Shown in pieces: positions 1-5,990 of a DNA stretch of 6,325 nucleotides. The notes beneath the pieces were generated by a model, which saw only the letters and a list, made by a program, of their open reading frames with translations, ran no database searches and was not told the DNA's origin. Source of the stretch: JAAXTX01 sp035560715 (GTDB taxonomy: Bacteria > Patescibacteriota > Minisyncoccia > Moranbacterales > UBA1568); NCBI GenBank assembly GCA_035560715.1, contig DATMYW010000016.1, positions 1-6,325 of the forward strand. Reading direction: 5' to 3'. Position 1 is the stretch's first letter, and every line of letters begins with the position of its first letter. A program made the position numbers and the translations under genes.

Positions 1-41
1 GTACTCATTTCACGCTTATGCGATCTCCTCATCCTTTTTCT

Positions 42-136
42 TGTCATTCCGACCGAGGCGGAGGAATCTGCCACAATCCGCGTGAGTCAATACCCCGGCA
101 GATCCCTCGACTCGCCGACTCGCTCGGGATGACAGG
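42..136. repeat. Imperfect inverted repeat, TGTCATTCC-type intergenic element
   Basis: The left arm (42-72) starts TGTCATTCCGA and ends GGAATCTGCC. The right arm (97-134), reverse complemented, starts TGTCATCCCGAGCGAG and ends GGGATCTGCC. The arms match over both ends and differ by an insertion of about six bases in the right arm; the 24-base centre (73-96) is unpaired. The element lies downstream of the dedA terminator and has no convincing ORF. Repeats beginning TGTCATTCC followed by a GAGGAATCT-like motif are scattered between genes in many bacterial genomes. Whether this one is a REP-like structure or a MITE remnant cannot be told from one copy. Confidence 0.6.
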
Positions 137-177
137 AGAGAATGATTTTCACCAATAATCGACCACCGCCTCCGACC

Positions 178-215
178 ATAAAACAGAAACCGCCGAGAAA
201 CCCGGCGGTTTCTGT
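178..215 (-). terminator. Intrinsic terminator of dedA
   Basis: A perfect 13-bp stem (183-195 with 203-215) encloses a 7-base loop. On the minus strand it is followed by TTTTA. It begins 20 bases after the dedA stop codon, which fits Rho-independent termination of that transcript. Confidence 0.85.
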
Positions 216-235
216 CGAGTGAGCAAAGAGAGATC

Positions 236-865
236 CTACTCCCCCTTTGCCGCCTTTTCGCGAAGCGTCTCCCTACGGTCCTGATACAGATGGATGAATC
301 CGGGCAGGACGGAAGCGACGACGATCACGAGGACGATCGGCAGGAGGTACTTGTCGATATCCGGAACCGAGCGCCCGAGGAAGTAACCGAGCGCGACGAG
401 ACCGATCGTCCACAAGGCCGCCCCGGCGAGGTTGAACGCGAGGAACACCGGATATCCCATCTCGGCAACACCGGCGAGGATCGGGGCGAAGGTGCGGACG
501 ATCGGCACGAACCGCGCGATCATGACGGTCTTGCCGCCGTACTTGTCGTAGAACTTCTTGGTCTTGGTGACATGGTCCTTGCGGAATAGAAGCGAATCCT
601 CGCGTGAGAACAGTCTCGGCCCGACCCGACGACCGAACTCGTACCCGGCGAGATTGCCCGTGAACGCAGCGACGAACAGCACGAGCGCGAGCAGCGCCGG
701 ACTGAAGAACCCCTGCGACGCGAGGAAGCCCGCAACGAAAATGAGGCTGTCGCCCGGCAAGAAGAACCCGAGGAAGAGTCCCGTCTCCGCGAAGACGATC
801 GCGAACAGTCCCACGTACCCGACGGTCTTGATGACCTCGATAAGGTCGAATCCGAAATAGCTCAT
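236..865 (-). CDS. DedA family integral membrane protein
   Basis: This 209-residue protein matches the DedA (SNARE-associated/VTT) family of inner-membrane proteins. Characterised members include undecaprenyl-phosphate or phospholipid flippases and proteins needed for proton-motive-force homeostasis. Visible marks are the ETGLFLGFFLPGDS stretch (residues 27-40), the glycine-rich GNLAGYEFGRRVG segment (70-82), the RFVPIVRTFAPILAG segment (118-132) and N145/W152 in the following helix. E27, D39, R118 and R124 have the same spacing as the four functionally important residues E39, D51, R130 and R136 that I recall from E. coli YqjA/YghB, which suggests an active transporter. Hydrophobic stretches lie near 15-50, 53-73, 126-164 and 173-192, and the C-terminal tail is basic. 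Length is typical. No Shine-Dalgarno motif precedes the ATG. It has its own promoter and terminator. Substrate is not determined. Confidence 0.93.
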   Translation of the reverse strand: MSYFGFDLIEVIKTVGYVGLFAIVFAETGLFLGFFLPGDSLIFVAGFLASQGFFSPALLALVLFVAAFTGNLAGYEFGRRVGPRLFSREDSLLFRKDHVTKTKKFYDKYGGKTVMIARFVPIVRTFAPILAGVAEMGYPVFLAFNLAGAALWTIGLVALGYFLGRSVPDIDKYLLPIVLVIVVASVLPGFIHLYQDRRETLREKAAKGE

Positions 866-890
866 AGGAAAACGAGATTAATCAACAAAC

Positions 891-922
891 CTCCGCTCCC
901 CTTTCTAAGGGGAGCTCCGGAG
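891..922 (-). promoter_or_regulatory. Strong hairpin in the dedA 5' leader
   Basis: A 9-bp perfect stem (895-903 with 907-915) with a 3-base loop extends by 4 bp (891-894 with 919-922) across a 3-base bulge. It lies between the predicted dedA promoter and the ATG at 865. On the minus strand it is followed by GTTTGTTG, a poor U-tract, so it is a weak terminator/attenuator candidate or a transcript-stabilising leader structure. Confidence 0.5.
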
Positions 923-969
923 TCATCGACAGTGAGGGGTTCCTTTGCGAACATCCGCCTCTTGGGTCC

Positions 970-998
970 AGTATAGCGCGGAAATGGCCATCCGTCAC
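970..998 (-). promoter_or_regulatory. Sigma-70-type promoter for dedA
   Basis: On the minus strand GTGACG (998-993) is separated by 17 bases from TATACT (975-970). The match is four of six at -35 and five of six at -10. It lies after the terminator of the upstream gene and predicts a leader of about 100 bases before dedA. Confidence 0.6.
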
Positions 999-1030
999 GT
1001 CTGGAAATCAGATCACGAACTTACTTGAAG

Positions 1031-1062
1031 AAAAAATAATACCCGGTATGATTTCCCGGGCT
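1031..1062 (-). terminator. Intrinsic terminator of the unknown gene
   Basis: A 5-bp GC stem (1042-1046 with 1056-1060, loop of 9) is followed on the minus strand by ATTATTTTTTC. It starts about 20 bases after the stop codon at 1083. The stem is short but the U-tract is good. Confidence 0.65.
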
Positions 1063-1082
1063 TTCTTTCTTTTTCTGACACT

Positions 1083-1613
1083 TTAACAGCAACGATCCCT
1101 CGCAAAGGAATAATACTCGCCGAACACGAACGCGGTATCCCTGACCGAAGAGTCGTCAACGGTCAGAAGCTGTCCTATGACACGGTCAAGGAGACCATCC
1201 GCGAGTCGGGTATACGAATCCCATCCGTCGCCCTCTTTCTCGTCAAAGGTGATTTTGGAACCCCATTTCGGATCGTCCGAAAATACCTTCGCGTATCCCA
1301 GCGCGCTCGGACAATAGCACTCATGGTTCGCAGGCGCGCCTCGCTTCCGAGTCAGTTTCGCTTCCTCCATCATACCGAGACCAAGCAGTTTCTGATGAAT
1401 GTACGCCTCGAACTGTTCTTTTGTCGCCGGTCCTTTTTCAAGCAGAGTTTTGAGGGCAAGTCGACGGGGACTGTAGGCTTTCGGAAAATCAACGTTCCCC
1501 TCGGTTGTCAGATCGAACAGGCCGATCGTCTCCTCTAACAGGGTTTTCATAGCCGGAGGCAGGCAAATCGCGGTCAGACGGTTTTTCTCCGCCTGGATGT
1601 CCACAGTATTCAT
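1083..1613 (-). CDS. Hypothetical protein, possible winged-helix segment
   Basis: I do not recognise this 176-residue protein. The reading frame stays open to an ATG at 1730 (215 residues), but a strong promoter (TTTACA, 17 bases, TATCAT) lies inside that extension. A transcript starting there would use the ATG at 1613, giving an N-terminus of MNTVDIQAEK. Residues 48-110 run from SPRRLALKTLLEKG through PATKEQFEAY, then a helix ending in GLGMMEEAKL, then a turn (TRKRGAPANHE). This order resembles a winged-helix fold, but that is only a visual inference. Cysteines cluster at 99/101 beside H97 and as a terminal CC pair (175/176), which might bind metal. There is no signal peptide or membrane segment. 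The gene stands alone between two terminators, with no Shine-Dalgarno motif. Confidence 0.7.
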   Translation of the reverse strand: MNTVDIQAEKNRLTAICLPPAMKTLLEETIGLFDLTTEGNVDFPKAYSPRRLALKTLLEKGPATKEQFEAYIHQKLLGLGMMEEAKLTRKRGAPANHECYCPSALGYAKVFSDDPKWGSKITFDEKEGDGWDSYTRLADGLLDRVIGQLLTVDDSSVRDTAFVFGEYYSFARDRCC

Positions 1614-1655
1614 TGTTGAATCGTTTAGGTTTGAAAAGAAAATACGATCCACGGG

Positions 1656-1684
1656 ATGATACTGTGCTTTCGGTTTCCTGTAAA
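1656..1684 (-). promoter_or_regulatory. Promoter for the unknown gene, inside its longest ORF
   Basis: TTTACA (1684-1679), a 17-base spacer and TATCAT (1661-1656) on the minus strand: five of six matches in each box. The predicted start of transcription is near 1649, leaving a leader of about 36 bases before ATG 1613. This is the main reason for preferring that start. Confidence 0.7.
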
Positions 1685-1813
1685 GCCGTAAGGAAGTTTC
1701 GGCCACGTTTCGCGTCAGACCAAGATTCATGCCTCCCTGCCCGAAGTTCCCCTATCGTTGCAGGCGGGCGCAGGAAAGGCTGAGTGCGAAGATCCTGTAA
1801 AGAAGAAGGTACG

Positions 1814-1842
1814 AAAACCCCGCCTGTACGTGGGCGGGGTTT
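1814..1842 (-). terminator. Intrinsic terminator of the rplJ-rplL operon
   Basis: A perfect 10-bp stem (1815-1824 with 1833-1842), AAACCCCGCC against GGCGGGGTTT, with an 8-base loop. On the minus strand the second arm ends in TTTT. It begins 26 bases after the rplL stop codon. Confidence 0.85.
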
Positions 1843-1867
1843 CGGGACATGCGTTCCAACGTTGAGA

Positions 1868-2275
1868 CTACTTGAGGGTCACGGTCGCACCGGCGGCCTC
1901 GAGCTTCTTCTTCATCTCCTCGGCCTCGGCCTTCGCGACCTTCTCCTTCACCACCTTCGGGGCCGCATCGACGAGATCCTTCGCCTCCTTGAGGCCGAGA
2001 CCCGTCACCTCGCGCACCGCCTTGATGACGTTGATCTTCTGATCACCGACCGCGACGAGTTCGACGTCGAAATCGGTCTTCTCCTCGGCCGCCTCGGCTG
2101 CTCCACCCTGGGCCGGCATCGCACCCATCATGACCGGGGCCGCCGCCGACACGCCGAACTTCTCCTCGAGCACCGAGACGAGCTCGGACAGGTCGAGCAC
2201 ACTCATCTTCTCGATCTCCGCGACGAGCTTCTCGAACTTCTCCGGCACCACCACATCCTTCTTTTCCTCGGACAT
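1868..2275 (-). CDS. rplL: Ribosomal protein bL12 (L7/L12)
   Basis: L7/L12 is the multi-copy stalk protein of the 50S subunit that recruits and stimulates translational GTPases. The 135-residue product shows the family layout: an N-terminal dimerisation domain (about 10-43, with MSVLDLSELVSVLEEKFGV), an alanine/glycine-rich flexible hinge (44-65) and the C-terminal factor-binding domain (66-135). The last contains KTDFDVEL, the GLGLKEAKDLVD helix and the closing AAGATVTLK. It is slightly longer than the usual 120-130 residues because of the N-terminal charged stretch. It follows rplJ by 115 bases with no clear promoter between them, so both are probably on one transcript. No Shine-Dalgarno motif precedes the start. 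rpoB, its usual downstream neighbour, is absent. Confidence 0.97.
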   Translation of the reverse strand: MSEEKKDVVVPEKFEKLVAEIEKMSVLDLSELVSVLEEKFGVSAAAPVMMGAMPAQGGAAEAAEEKTDFDVELVAVGDQKINVIKAVREVTGLGLKEAKDLVDAAPKVVKEKVAKAEAEEMKKKLEAAGATVTLK

Positions 2276-2390
2276 ATGCTTGCGCTTACGATTGATTACT
2301 TATTCCATTGGTTCCGTCACCACATCGGCACATGACTGGAACGATTTCCAACCATCTGACAATGCGGCGATGGAACCATTTGAAACCTGA

Positions 2391-2912
2391 TTACTTCTTG
2401 CTCTCCGCGACCGCGTTCAGCACCCGGACGAACCCGCCGTACGTCCCTGAGAGGGTCCGGACGAACGAGGCGATCGGCGCCTGCAGGGTCCCCGCAAGCT
2501 TGGCCCGCATCTCGTCCTTCGACGGGAGCTTCGCGAGCGCATTCACCTCCGACGCCGAGAGGCTCTTCCCTTCGAGTGCGCCTCCCACGATCGAAAGTTT
2601 GGTATCCTTGTTCGCCTTCACAAAGTCGGCGATCGCCTTCGCCGCCGAGACCTCGTCCGGCGCGAATGCCACACCGACCTGACCCTGAAGCTTCCGTGCG
2701 TCGACATCGATGCCCGCCTCGCGGAGCGCGAGGTTGAGGATCGTCTTCTTCAGCACCTTGAAGCGCGTACCACCCTTACGGAGCTCACCGCGAAGCGCAG
2801 AGAGCTGTTTCACGGAAACACCCTTGTAGTCCGAGAAGACCAAGGACTTCGCCGCCTTGGCCTCGGCGACGACCTCCTTAAGGAGTATATCCTTTTCGGC
2901 TCGTTTCATCAT
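2391..2912 (-). CDS. rplJ: Ribosomal protein uL10
   Basis: L10 forms the base of the 50S stalk: its N-terminal domain binds 23S rRNA and its C-terminal helix carries L7/L12 dimers. The 173-residue product is typical in length. It shows the characteristic start (KEVVAEAKAAKSLVFSDYKGVSVKQLSALR, in two segments near residues 12-41), the RFKVLKKTILNLAL segment (50-63), a GQVGVAFAPDEVSAAKAI region (77-94) and the terminal helical tail. Two ATG codons stand in tandem (MMK), so the start could be one codon shorter. No Shine-Dalgarno motif is visible. The gene has its own promoter just after rpsP and an attenuator-like leader, which suggests autoregulation by L10 or the L10-L12 complex. The usual rplK-rplA neighbours are not upstream. 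Confidence 0.97.
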   Translation of the reverse strand: MMKRAEKDILLKEVVAEAKAAKSLVFSDYKGVSVKQLSALRGELRKGGTRFKVLKKTILNLALREAGIDVDARKLQGQVGVAFAPDEVSAAKAIADFVKANKDTKLSIVGGALEGKSLSASEVNALAKLPSKDEMRAKLAGTLQAPIASFVRTLSGTYGGFVRVLNAVAESKK

Positions 2913-3056
2913 AGACGTATGCGTGACGGTTCAATAAAAAATCTGCGGAGTGAGCCGCAGACCGGGAAACCGCCAAAAGCGGCCGGCTCCTCGTGAGGGC
3001 TTCCCGAGCGGCTCAGCCGTTCGCGCCTCATGTCTGCGGAATCCGTTTCGTATCGT
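2913..3056 (-). promoter_or_regulatory. rplJ leader: candidate L10 autoregulatory attenuator
   Basis: This leader of about 144 bases contains two mutually exclusive pairings. Minus-strand CCGCAGAC (3039-3032) can pair over 8 bp with GTCTGCGG (2962-2955). Seven bases of that same GTCTGCGG can instead pair with CCGCAGA (2948-2942) to form the terminator. The enclosed segment can fold into at least two smaller stems: TGAGG with CCTCA closing a CGGC-TGA-GCCG hairpin, and CCGC-TTTTG-GCGG. L10 leaders ending in an intrinsic terminator upstream of rplJL are known in Bacillus and relatives (Rfam L10_leader), where L10(L12)4 regulates by attenuation. That the ligand here is L10 is inference from position. 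Confidence 0.65.
2931..2961 (-). terminator. Intrinsic terminator/attenuator before rplJ
   Basis: A 7-bp stem, TCTGCGG with CCGCAGA (2961-2955 and 2948-2942), with a 6-base loop is followed on the minus strand by TTTTTTATTG. It ends about 20 bases before the rplJ ATG. It lies downstream of the rplJ promoter, so it must be bypassed for rplJ-rplL expression, and its first arm is also part of the competing upstream pairing. Confidence 0.75.
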
Positions 3057-3062
3057 TGTTCC

Positions 3063-3091
3063 AGGGTACCCTGTCCCGGGACGCGTGTCAA
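3063..3091 (-). promoter_or_regulatory. Promoter for rplJ-rplL
   Basis: A perfect -35 TTGACA (3091-3086) directly abuts the rpsP stop codon. After 17 bases comes TACCCT (3068-3063), which keeps the first, second and last bases of a -10 box. The -10 sits in a 12-bp perfect palindrome (3062-3073) and the spacer holds another, GTCCCGGGAC (3073-3082). Confidence 0.6.
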
Positions 3092-3463
3092 CTACTCGGC
3101 CGCGGCCTCGGGAGCCTTCTCCTCTACCGTTTCCGTCGCTTCGACCTCGGGCTTCGCCTCGGCGACCGGCGCTTCTACAGGCTCTTCTTTCTTCACCGGG
3201 CGGGCCATCTTGATCGCGGCCTTCTTCCCCTCGACGACGCCCTCCTTCACAAGCAGGTTGTGGACCGAATCGGACGCCTGAGCACCCATCCCGAGCCAGT
3301 GGAGGATGCGGTCCTTCTTGAGGACGGCCGCCTTGGAATGCGGGTCGTAGCTTCCGAGCACCTCCACGTGGCGGTGGTTCGGGGCCTTGGTCTTCTCCTG
3401 AAGCGCGATTCGGAACGACGCTCGGTTCTTCTTGCCGGTGCGATTGAAGCGGATAGTAAGCAT
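3092..3463 (-). CDS. rpsP: Ribosomal protein bS16
   Basis: S16 is a 30S assembly protein. The 123-residue product starts with the family-typical MLTIRFNRTGKKNRASFRI and continues with the VLGSYDP motif (35-41), the DRILHWLGMGAQASDSVHNLL helix region (51-71) and VKEG. The core ends near residue 85. A tail of about 38 residues rich in Glu, Ala, Pro and Val follows, a common variable extension. An upstream in-frame ATG at 3490 would add nine residues (MFSLLFVQA), but S16 proteins begin at MLTIRF and that ATG lies beside the T-rich leader, so 3463 is preferred. The usual operon partners ffh, rimM and trmD are absent; smc precedes it. A near-consensus promoter drives it separately. Only a weak AGG precedes the ATG. 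Confidence 0.96.
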   Translation of the reverse strand: MLTIRFNRTGKKNRASFRIALQEKTKAPNHRHVEVLGSYDPHSKAAVLKKDRILHWLGMGAQASDSVHNLLVKEGVVEGKKAAIKMARPVKKEEPVEAPVAEAKPEVEATETVEEKAPEAAAE

Positions 3464-3484
3464 AGCCTGAACGAAAAGGAGTGA

Positions 3485-3510
3485 AAACAAAAAAGACGGT
3501 CACGACTGTC
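3485..3510 (-). terminator. Weak terminator-like hairpin between smc and rpsP
   Basis: On the minus strand GACAGT (3510-3505) and ACCGTC (3500-3495) form five pairs with one A-C mismatch around a CGTG loop, followed by TTTTTTGTTTT. It could end smc transcripts 33 bases after the stop codon. It overlaps the predicted rpsP transcription start, so it may also be a 5' end hairpin of the rpsP mRNA. Confidence 0.4.
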
Positions 3511-3517
3511 GAAAATC

Positions 3518-3546
3518 ATCATACCGCGACTCGGAAACCCTGTCAA
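3518..3546 (-). promoter_or_regulatory. Near-consensus promoter for rpsP
   Basis: TTGACA (3546-3541), a 17-base spacer and TATGAT (3523-3518) on the minus strand: six of six and five of six consensus matches at ideal spacing. The smc stop codon TGA (3545-3543) is inside the -35 box. The predicted leader to ATG 3463 is about 48 bases. Confidence 0.85.
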
Positions 3547-5831
3547 GAAGCGGATTTCTTCCCGGCACCGCGGAACTTCTCGACGTCCTCGAGGTGGAGC
3601 GACAATACCTGCGATGCGCCATCCTCACCCATGGTCACACCATAAAGAAGGCTCGCCTGCCGCATGGTCTCGCGGTTATGCGAGATGACGATGAACTGCG
3701 TCCTCTCGGAAAGTTCCGAGAGCACCTTGCCGAACCGCTTCGAATTCGCCTCGTCGAGCGCCGCCTCGACCTCGTCGAGTACGGCAAACGGCGGCGGATT
3801 GTGCGAGATGATCGCGAACAGGAGCGCCAGGGACGTGAGCGACCGTTCACCGCCGGAAAGGACGGAAAGACTCGTGATCTTCTTGCCCGGCGGACACGCG
3901 GTGATCTCGATTCCCGCCTCGACGTCCGGTTCGTCCGCGACCGTGTCGCCGTCCTCCGTCTCGACGACGGCTTTCTGTTTCGGCTTGGTGCGGATCAGTT
4001 CCGCCTTGCCGCCGTTGAAGATGAGGGAGAAATAATGCCCGAACTTCTTCGCGATCTCGTCGAACGCGGACGAGAATTCCTTTTCGATCCGCTCATCCAT
4101 TTCCTTGACCACCGTCTCAAGTGATGCCATCGCGCTCTTGAGATCGGACGACTCGGTCGTCAGGAACGTGAACCGCTTCTCGGTTTCCTGATATTCCTCC
4201 GCTACCAGAGGGTCGATTGCGCCGATGCGTTCCGATTCGCCCTTGAGCCGGATGATGTCGCGGTTGAGCGCATCGCGGTCGCGCGGATTGCCGTCCCAGG
4301 AAAGTTCGCGGACGTCGGTCGAGAGTTCCTCGCGGACCTCGTTGATGAGATCCTCCTCGCGGACCTCCACTCGGGCCAAGCGGACCTTCACGTCGTTTAA
4401 GCGGTCCTTGGCAACGGAGAGTTCGCGATCCTTGTCACGTACCTGCCGTTCGATGAGGAAGTACCGTTCGCGGGCTTCCTTCCCCTTCTCGCGCTCGGCA
4501 CGGAGCGATTCTTCCTTCGCGGCGATTCCGGTCCGGATCGTCTCCATCCGCGTACGGAGCGTTTCCTGTTCGGCACGGAGCGTCGCGAGACGCGCGTCAC
4601 TCTCTCGCTTCTCGTTCTCGGGAAGCGAGATGATCACCTTCTCGGTCACGGTTCCCGCCTCAACCTTGGCGTCAAGGTCGACGAGCTCCTGCCCGATGGC
4701 GCGCGCGAATTCGCGGATATCCTGGATATCCTCGATTTTCTCCACCAGACCGAGACGGTCGAAGAGCGTTCCCTGGTTCTTCCGGATCAGGTCGAGCGAC
4801 GTGCGGATATAGCCCAGATCGACGGGAATGGTCCGCACTTCCTCGCGGTCCTTCTGCCGTTCCCGTTCCGCCTCGATACGGCCGGACGCGATAGCCAGGT
4901 CCCGTTCGATGCCGTTTTGTTCCTCGCGCGACGTCGCAAGCTCCTTCGCGATGGAGTCCGAGCGCCCGTCATCCTCGAGCGTACCCGCAAGCTTCGCCAC
5001 CTCCTCACGCATCGAGTCCGTCTCGCGCTCGAGCATTCCGACGGCCCGTGCCAAGTCCTCACGTTCTTCGGACAGGCCGCCGCGCTCGCGCTGAAACGAA
5101 TGCCAGAGGAACCCGTACAGTTCGATCTGCTTCGAAAGGAGTCTCTCGGAAACATCCTTTCCCTGAGCGAACCGTTCGGCCTGACGGCGGAGCGTTTTGA
5201 GATGCGGCTCGATCTCCACGAGGAGCGAGTCCACGCGGACGAGGTTGTCCCTGGTAAGGGCGAGCTTGCGGAGTGCGCGCTCCTTCTGTATCTGATACTG
5301 CTTCACGCCGGCCGCGTCCTCGAAGATCGAGCGCCGTTCCGAAGGCGTCGCCGAAAGGGTCGCGTCGCTCATGCCCTGCGTGATCACACAGTAGCTGTCC
5401 TTGCCGATGCCCGACTTGGCCAAGAGGTCGACGATGTCGAGCAGACGGACCTTGGCGCCATTGATGAGGAACTCGCTCTCGCCGCTCCGGTGCAGTTTGC
5501 GCTGGATGGCCACTTCCTCGAATTCGATCGGGATGCGATGGTCGCGGTTCTCGAAGTGGAGCGTCACCGACGCGCTCCCCAGCTTTCCGCGCTTCGCGGT
5601 ACCTCCGAAAATCACGTCCTCGGACTTCTTGCCGCGGAGGTTCTTGGACGACTGCTCGCCGATGGCCCACCGGATCGCGTCCGCCACGTTGGATTTGCCG
5701 GACCCGTTGGGCCCCACGATCGCCGTGATGCCCAGTCGGCGCTCGGCCCCGTCCGATTCCGGCGCAAAGTCAAAGACCGTCCGATCGGCGAACGACTTGA
5801 AACCTGAAATTTCGACTTTTCTGAGAAACAT
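3543..5831 (-). CDS. smc: Short SMC-type chromosome segregation ATPase lacking a canonical hinge
   Basis: SMC proteins are ABC-type ATPases that organise and segregate chromosomes, normally with ScpA and ScpB. Both half-heads are complete. The N-terminal half has MFLRKVEISGFKSF, Walker A GPNGSGKS (40-47) and a Q-loop at Q152. The C-terminal half has the signature LSGGE (658-662), Walker B with D686/E687, D-loop ALDEAN (691-696) and the switch His at 718 (ISHNRETM). The RIGAIDPLVAEEY segment (535-547) is also typical. The total is 762 residues against about 1150-1200 normally. Two charged coiled-coil arms (about 185-333 and 407-595) flank a 75-residue middle region, so the arms look balanced and the shortening is internal. 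I see neither the glycine-rich SMC hinge nor a CXXC zinc hook. An acidic insertion (624-639) precedes the signature. The frame is open, with no sign of a frameshift. No Shine-Dalgarno motif is visible. Confidence 0.92.
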   Translation of the reverse strand: MFLRKVEISGFKSFADRTVFDFAPESDGAERRLGITAIVGPNGSGKSNVADAIRWAIGEQSSKNLRGKKSEDVIFGGTAKRGKLGSASVTLHFENRDHRIPIEFEEVAIQRKLHRSGESEFLINGAKVRLLDIVDLLAKSGIGKDSYCVITQGMSDATLSATPSERRSIFEDAAGVKQYQIQKERALRKLALTRDNLVRVDSLLVEIEPHLKTLRRQAERFAQGKDVSERLLSKQIELYGFLWHSFQRERGGLSEEREDLARAVGMLERETDSMREEVAKLAGTLEDDGRSDSIAKELATSREEQNGIERDLAIASGRIEAERERQKDREEVRTIPVDLGYIRTSLDLIRKNQGTLFDRLGLVEKIEDIQDIREFARAIGQELVDLDAKVEAGTVTEKVIISLPENEKRESDARLATLRAEQETLRTRMETIRTGIAAKEESLRAEREKGKEARERYFLIERQVRDKDRELSVAKDRLNDVKVRLARVEVREEDLINEVREELSTDVRELSWDGNPRDRDALNRDIIRLKGESERIGAIDPLVAEEYQETEKRFTFLTTESSDLKSAMASLETVVKEMDERIEKEFSSAFDEIAKKFGHYFSLIFNGGKAELIRTKPKQKAVVETEDGDTVADEPDVEAGIEITACPPGKKITSLSVLSGGERSLTSLALLFAIISHNPPPFAVLDEVEAALDEANSKRFGKVLSELSERTQFIVISHNRETMRQASLLYGVTMGEDGASQVLSLHLEDVEKFRGAGKKSAS

Positions 5832-5923
5832 GGAGCACGAACTTACAACTCACGACTGACAACGGGATACACAAAACTTCCTTCCCAAAAATGAGTTTCT
5901 CTTACCAAAAACGTTCTCTCCGA

Positions 5924-5939
5924 AGTATATCAGATATAC
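5924..5939 (-). promoter_or_regulatory. Extended -10 promoter of smc within a perfect palindrome
   Basis: Minus-strand TGATATACT (5932-5924) is an extended -10 element (TG-N-TATACT); no good -35 is seen at normal spacing. It overlaps a perfect palindrome, GTATATC-T-GATATAC (5939-5925), which could be a repressor operator or just AT-rich symmetry. It lies after the upstream terminator and about 95 bases before the smc start. Confidence 0.5.
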
Positions 5940-5990
5940 GAAAATGCCTCCACCAGAATCAACCGTGATTCCGTATACGTCGTAGGATAT

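Noticed and set aside
1014..1024. Eleven-base match CACGAACTTAC shared with 5836-5846
   Set aside because: Too short and without surrounding similarity; plausible by chance in a window of this size.
1784..2335. Open frame of 183 codons on the plus strand, opposite rplL
   Set aside because: It runs through the operon terminator and is low-complexity His/Leu/Arg sequence mirroring the L7/L12 codons.
2346..2375. Possible hairpin between rplJ and rplL
   Set aside because: Only about five contiguous pairs with a four-base bulge and no T-run, so neither a terminator nor a convincing regulatory structure.
3464..3490. Nine-residue N-terminal extension of S16 (MFSLLFVQA)
   Set aside because: S16 family proteins start at the MLTIRF-like strand, and the extension begins right beside the T-rich 5' leader.
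2931..3503. Open frame of 190 codons on the minus strand, overlapping rpsP
   Set aside because: It is a frame-shifted shadow of S16, rich in Arg, Gly and Pro, and crosses the rplJ promoter and attenuator.
4917..5807. Open frame of 296 codons on the plus strand, opposite smc
   Set aside because: It is antisense to a gene with clear SMC motifs, and its arginine- and leucine-rich composition is what GC-rich coding sequence yields in the opposite strand.
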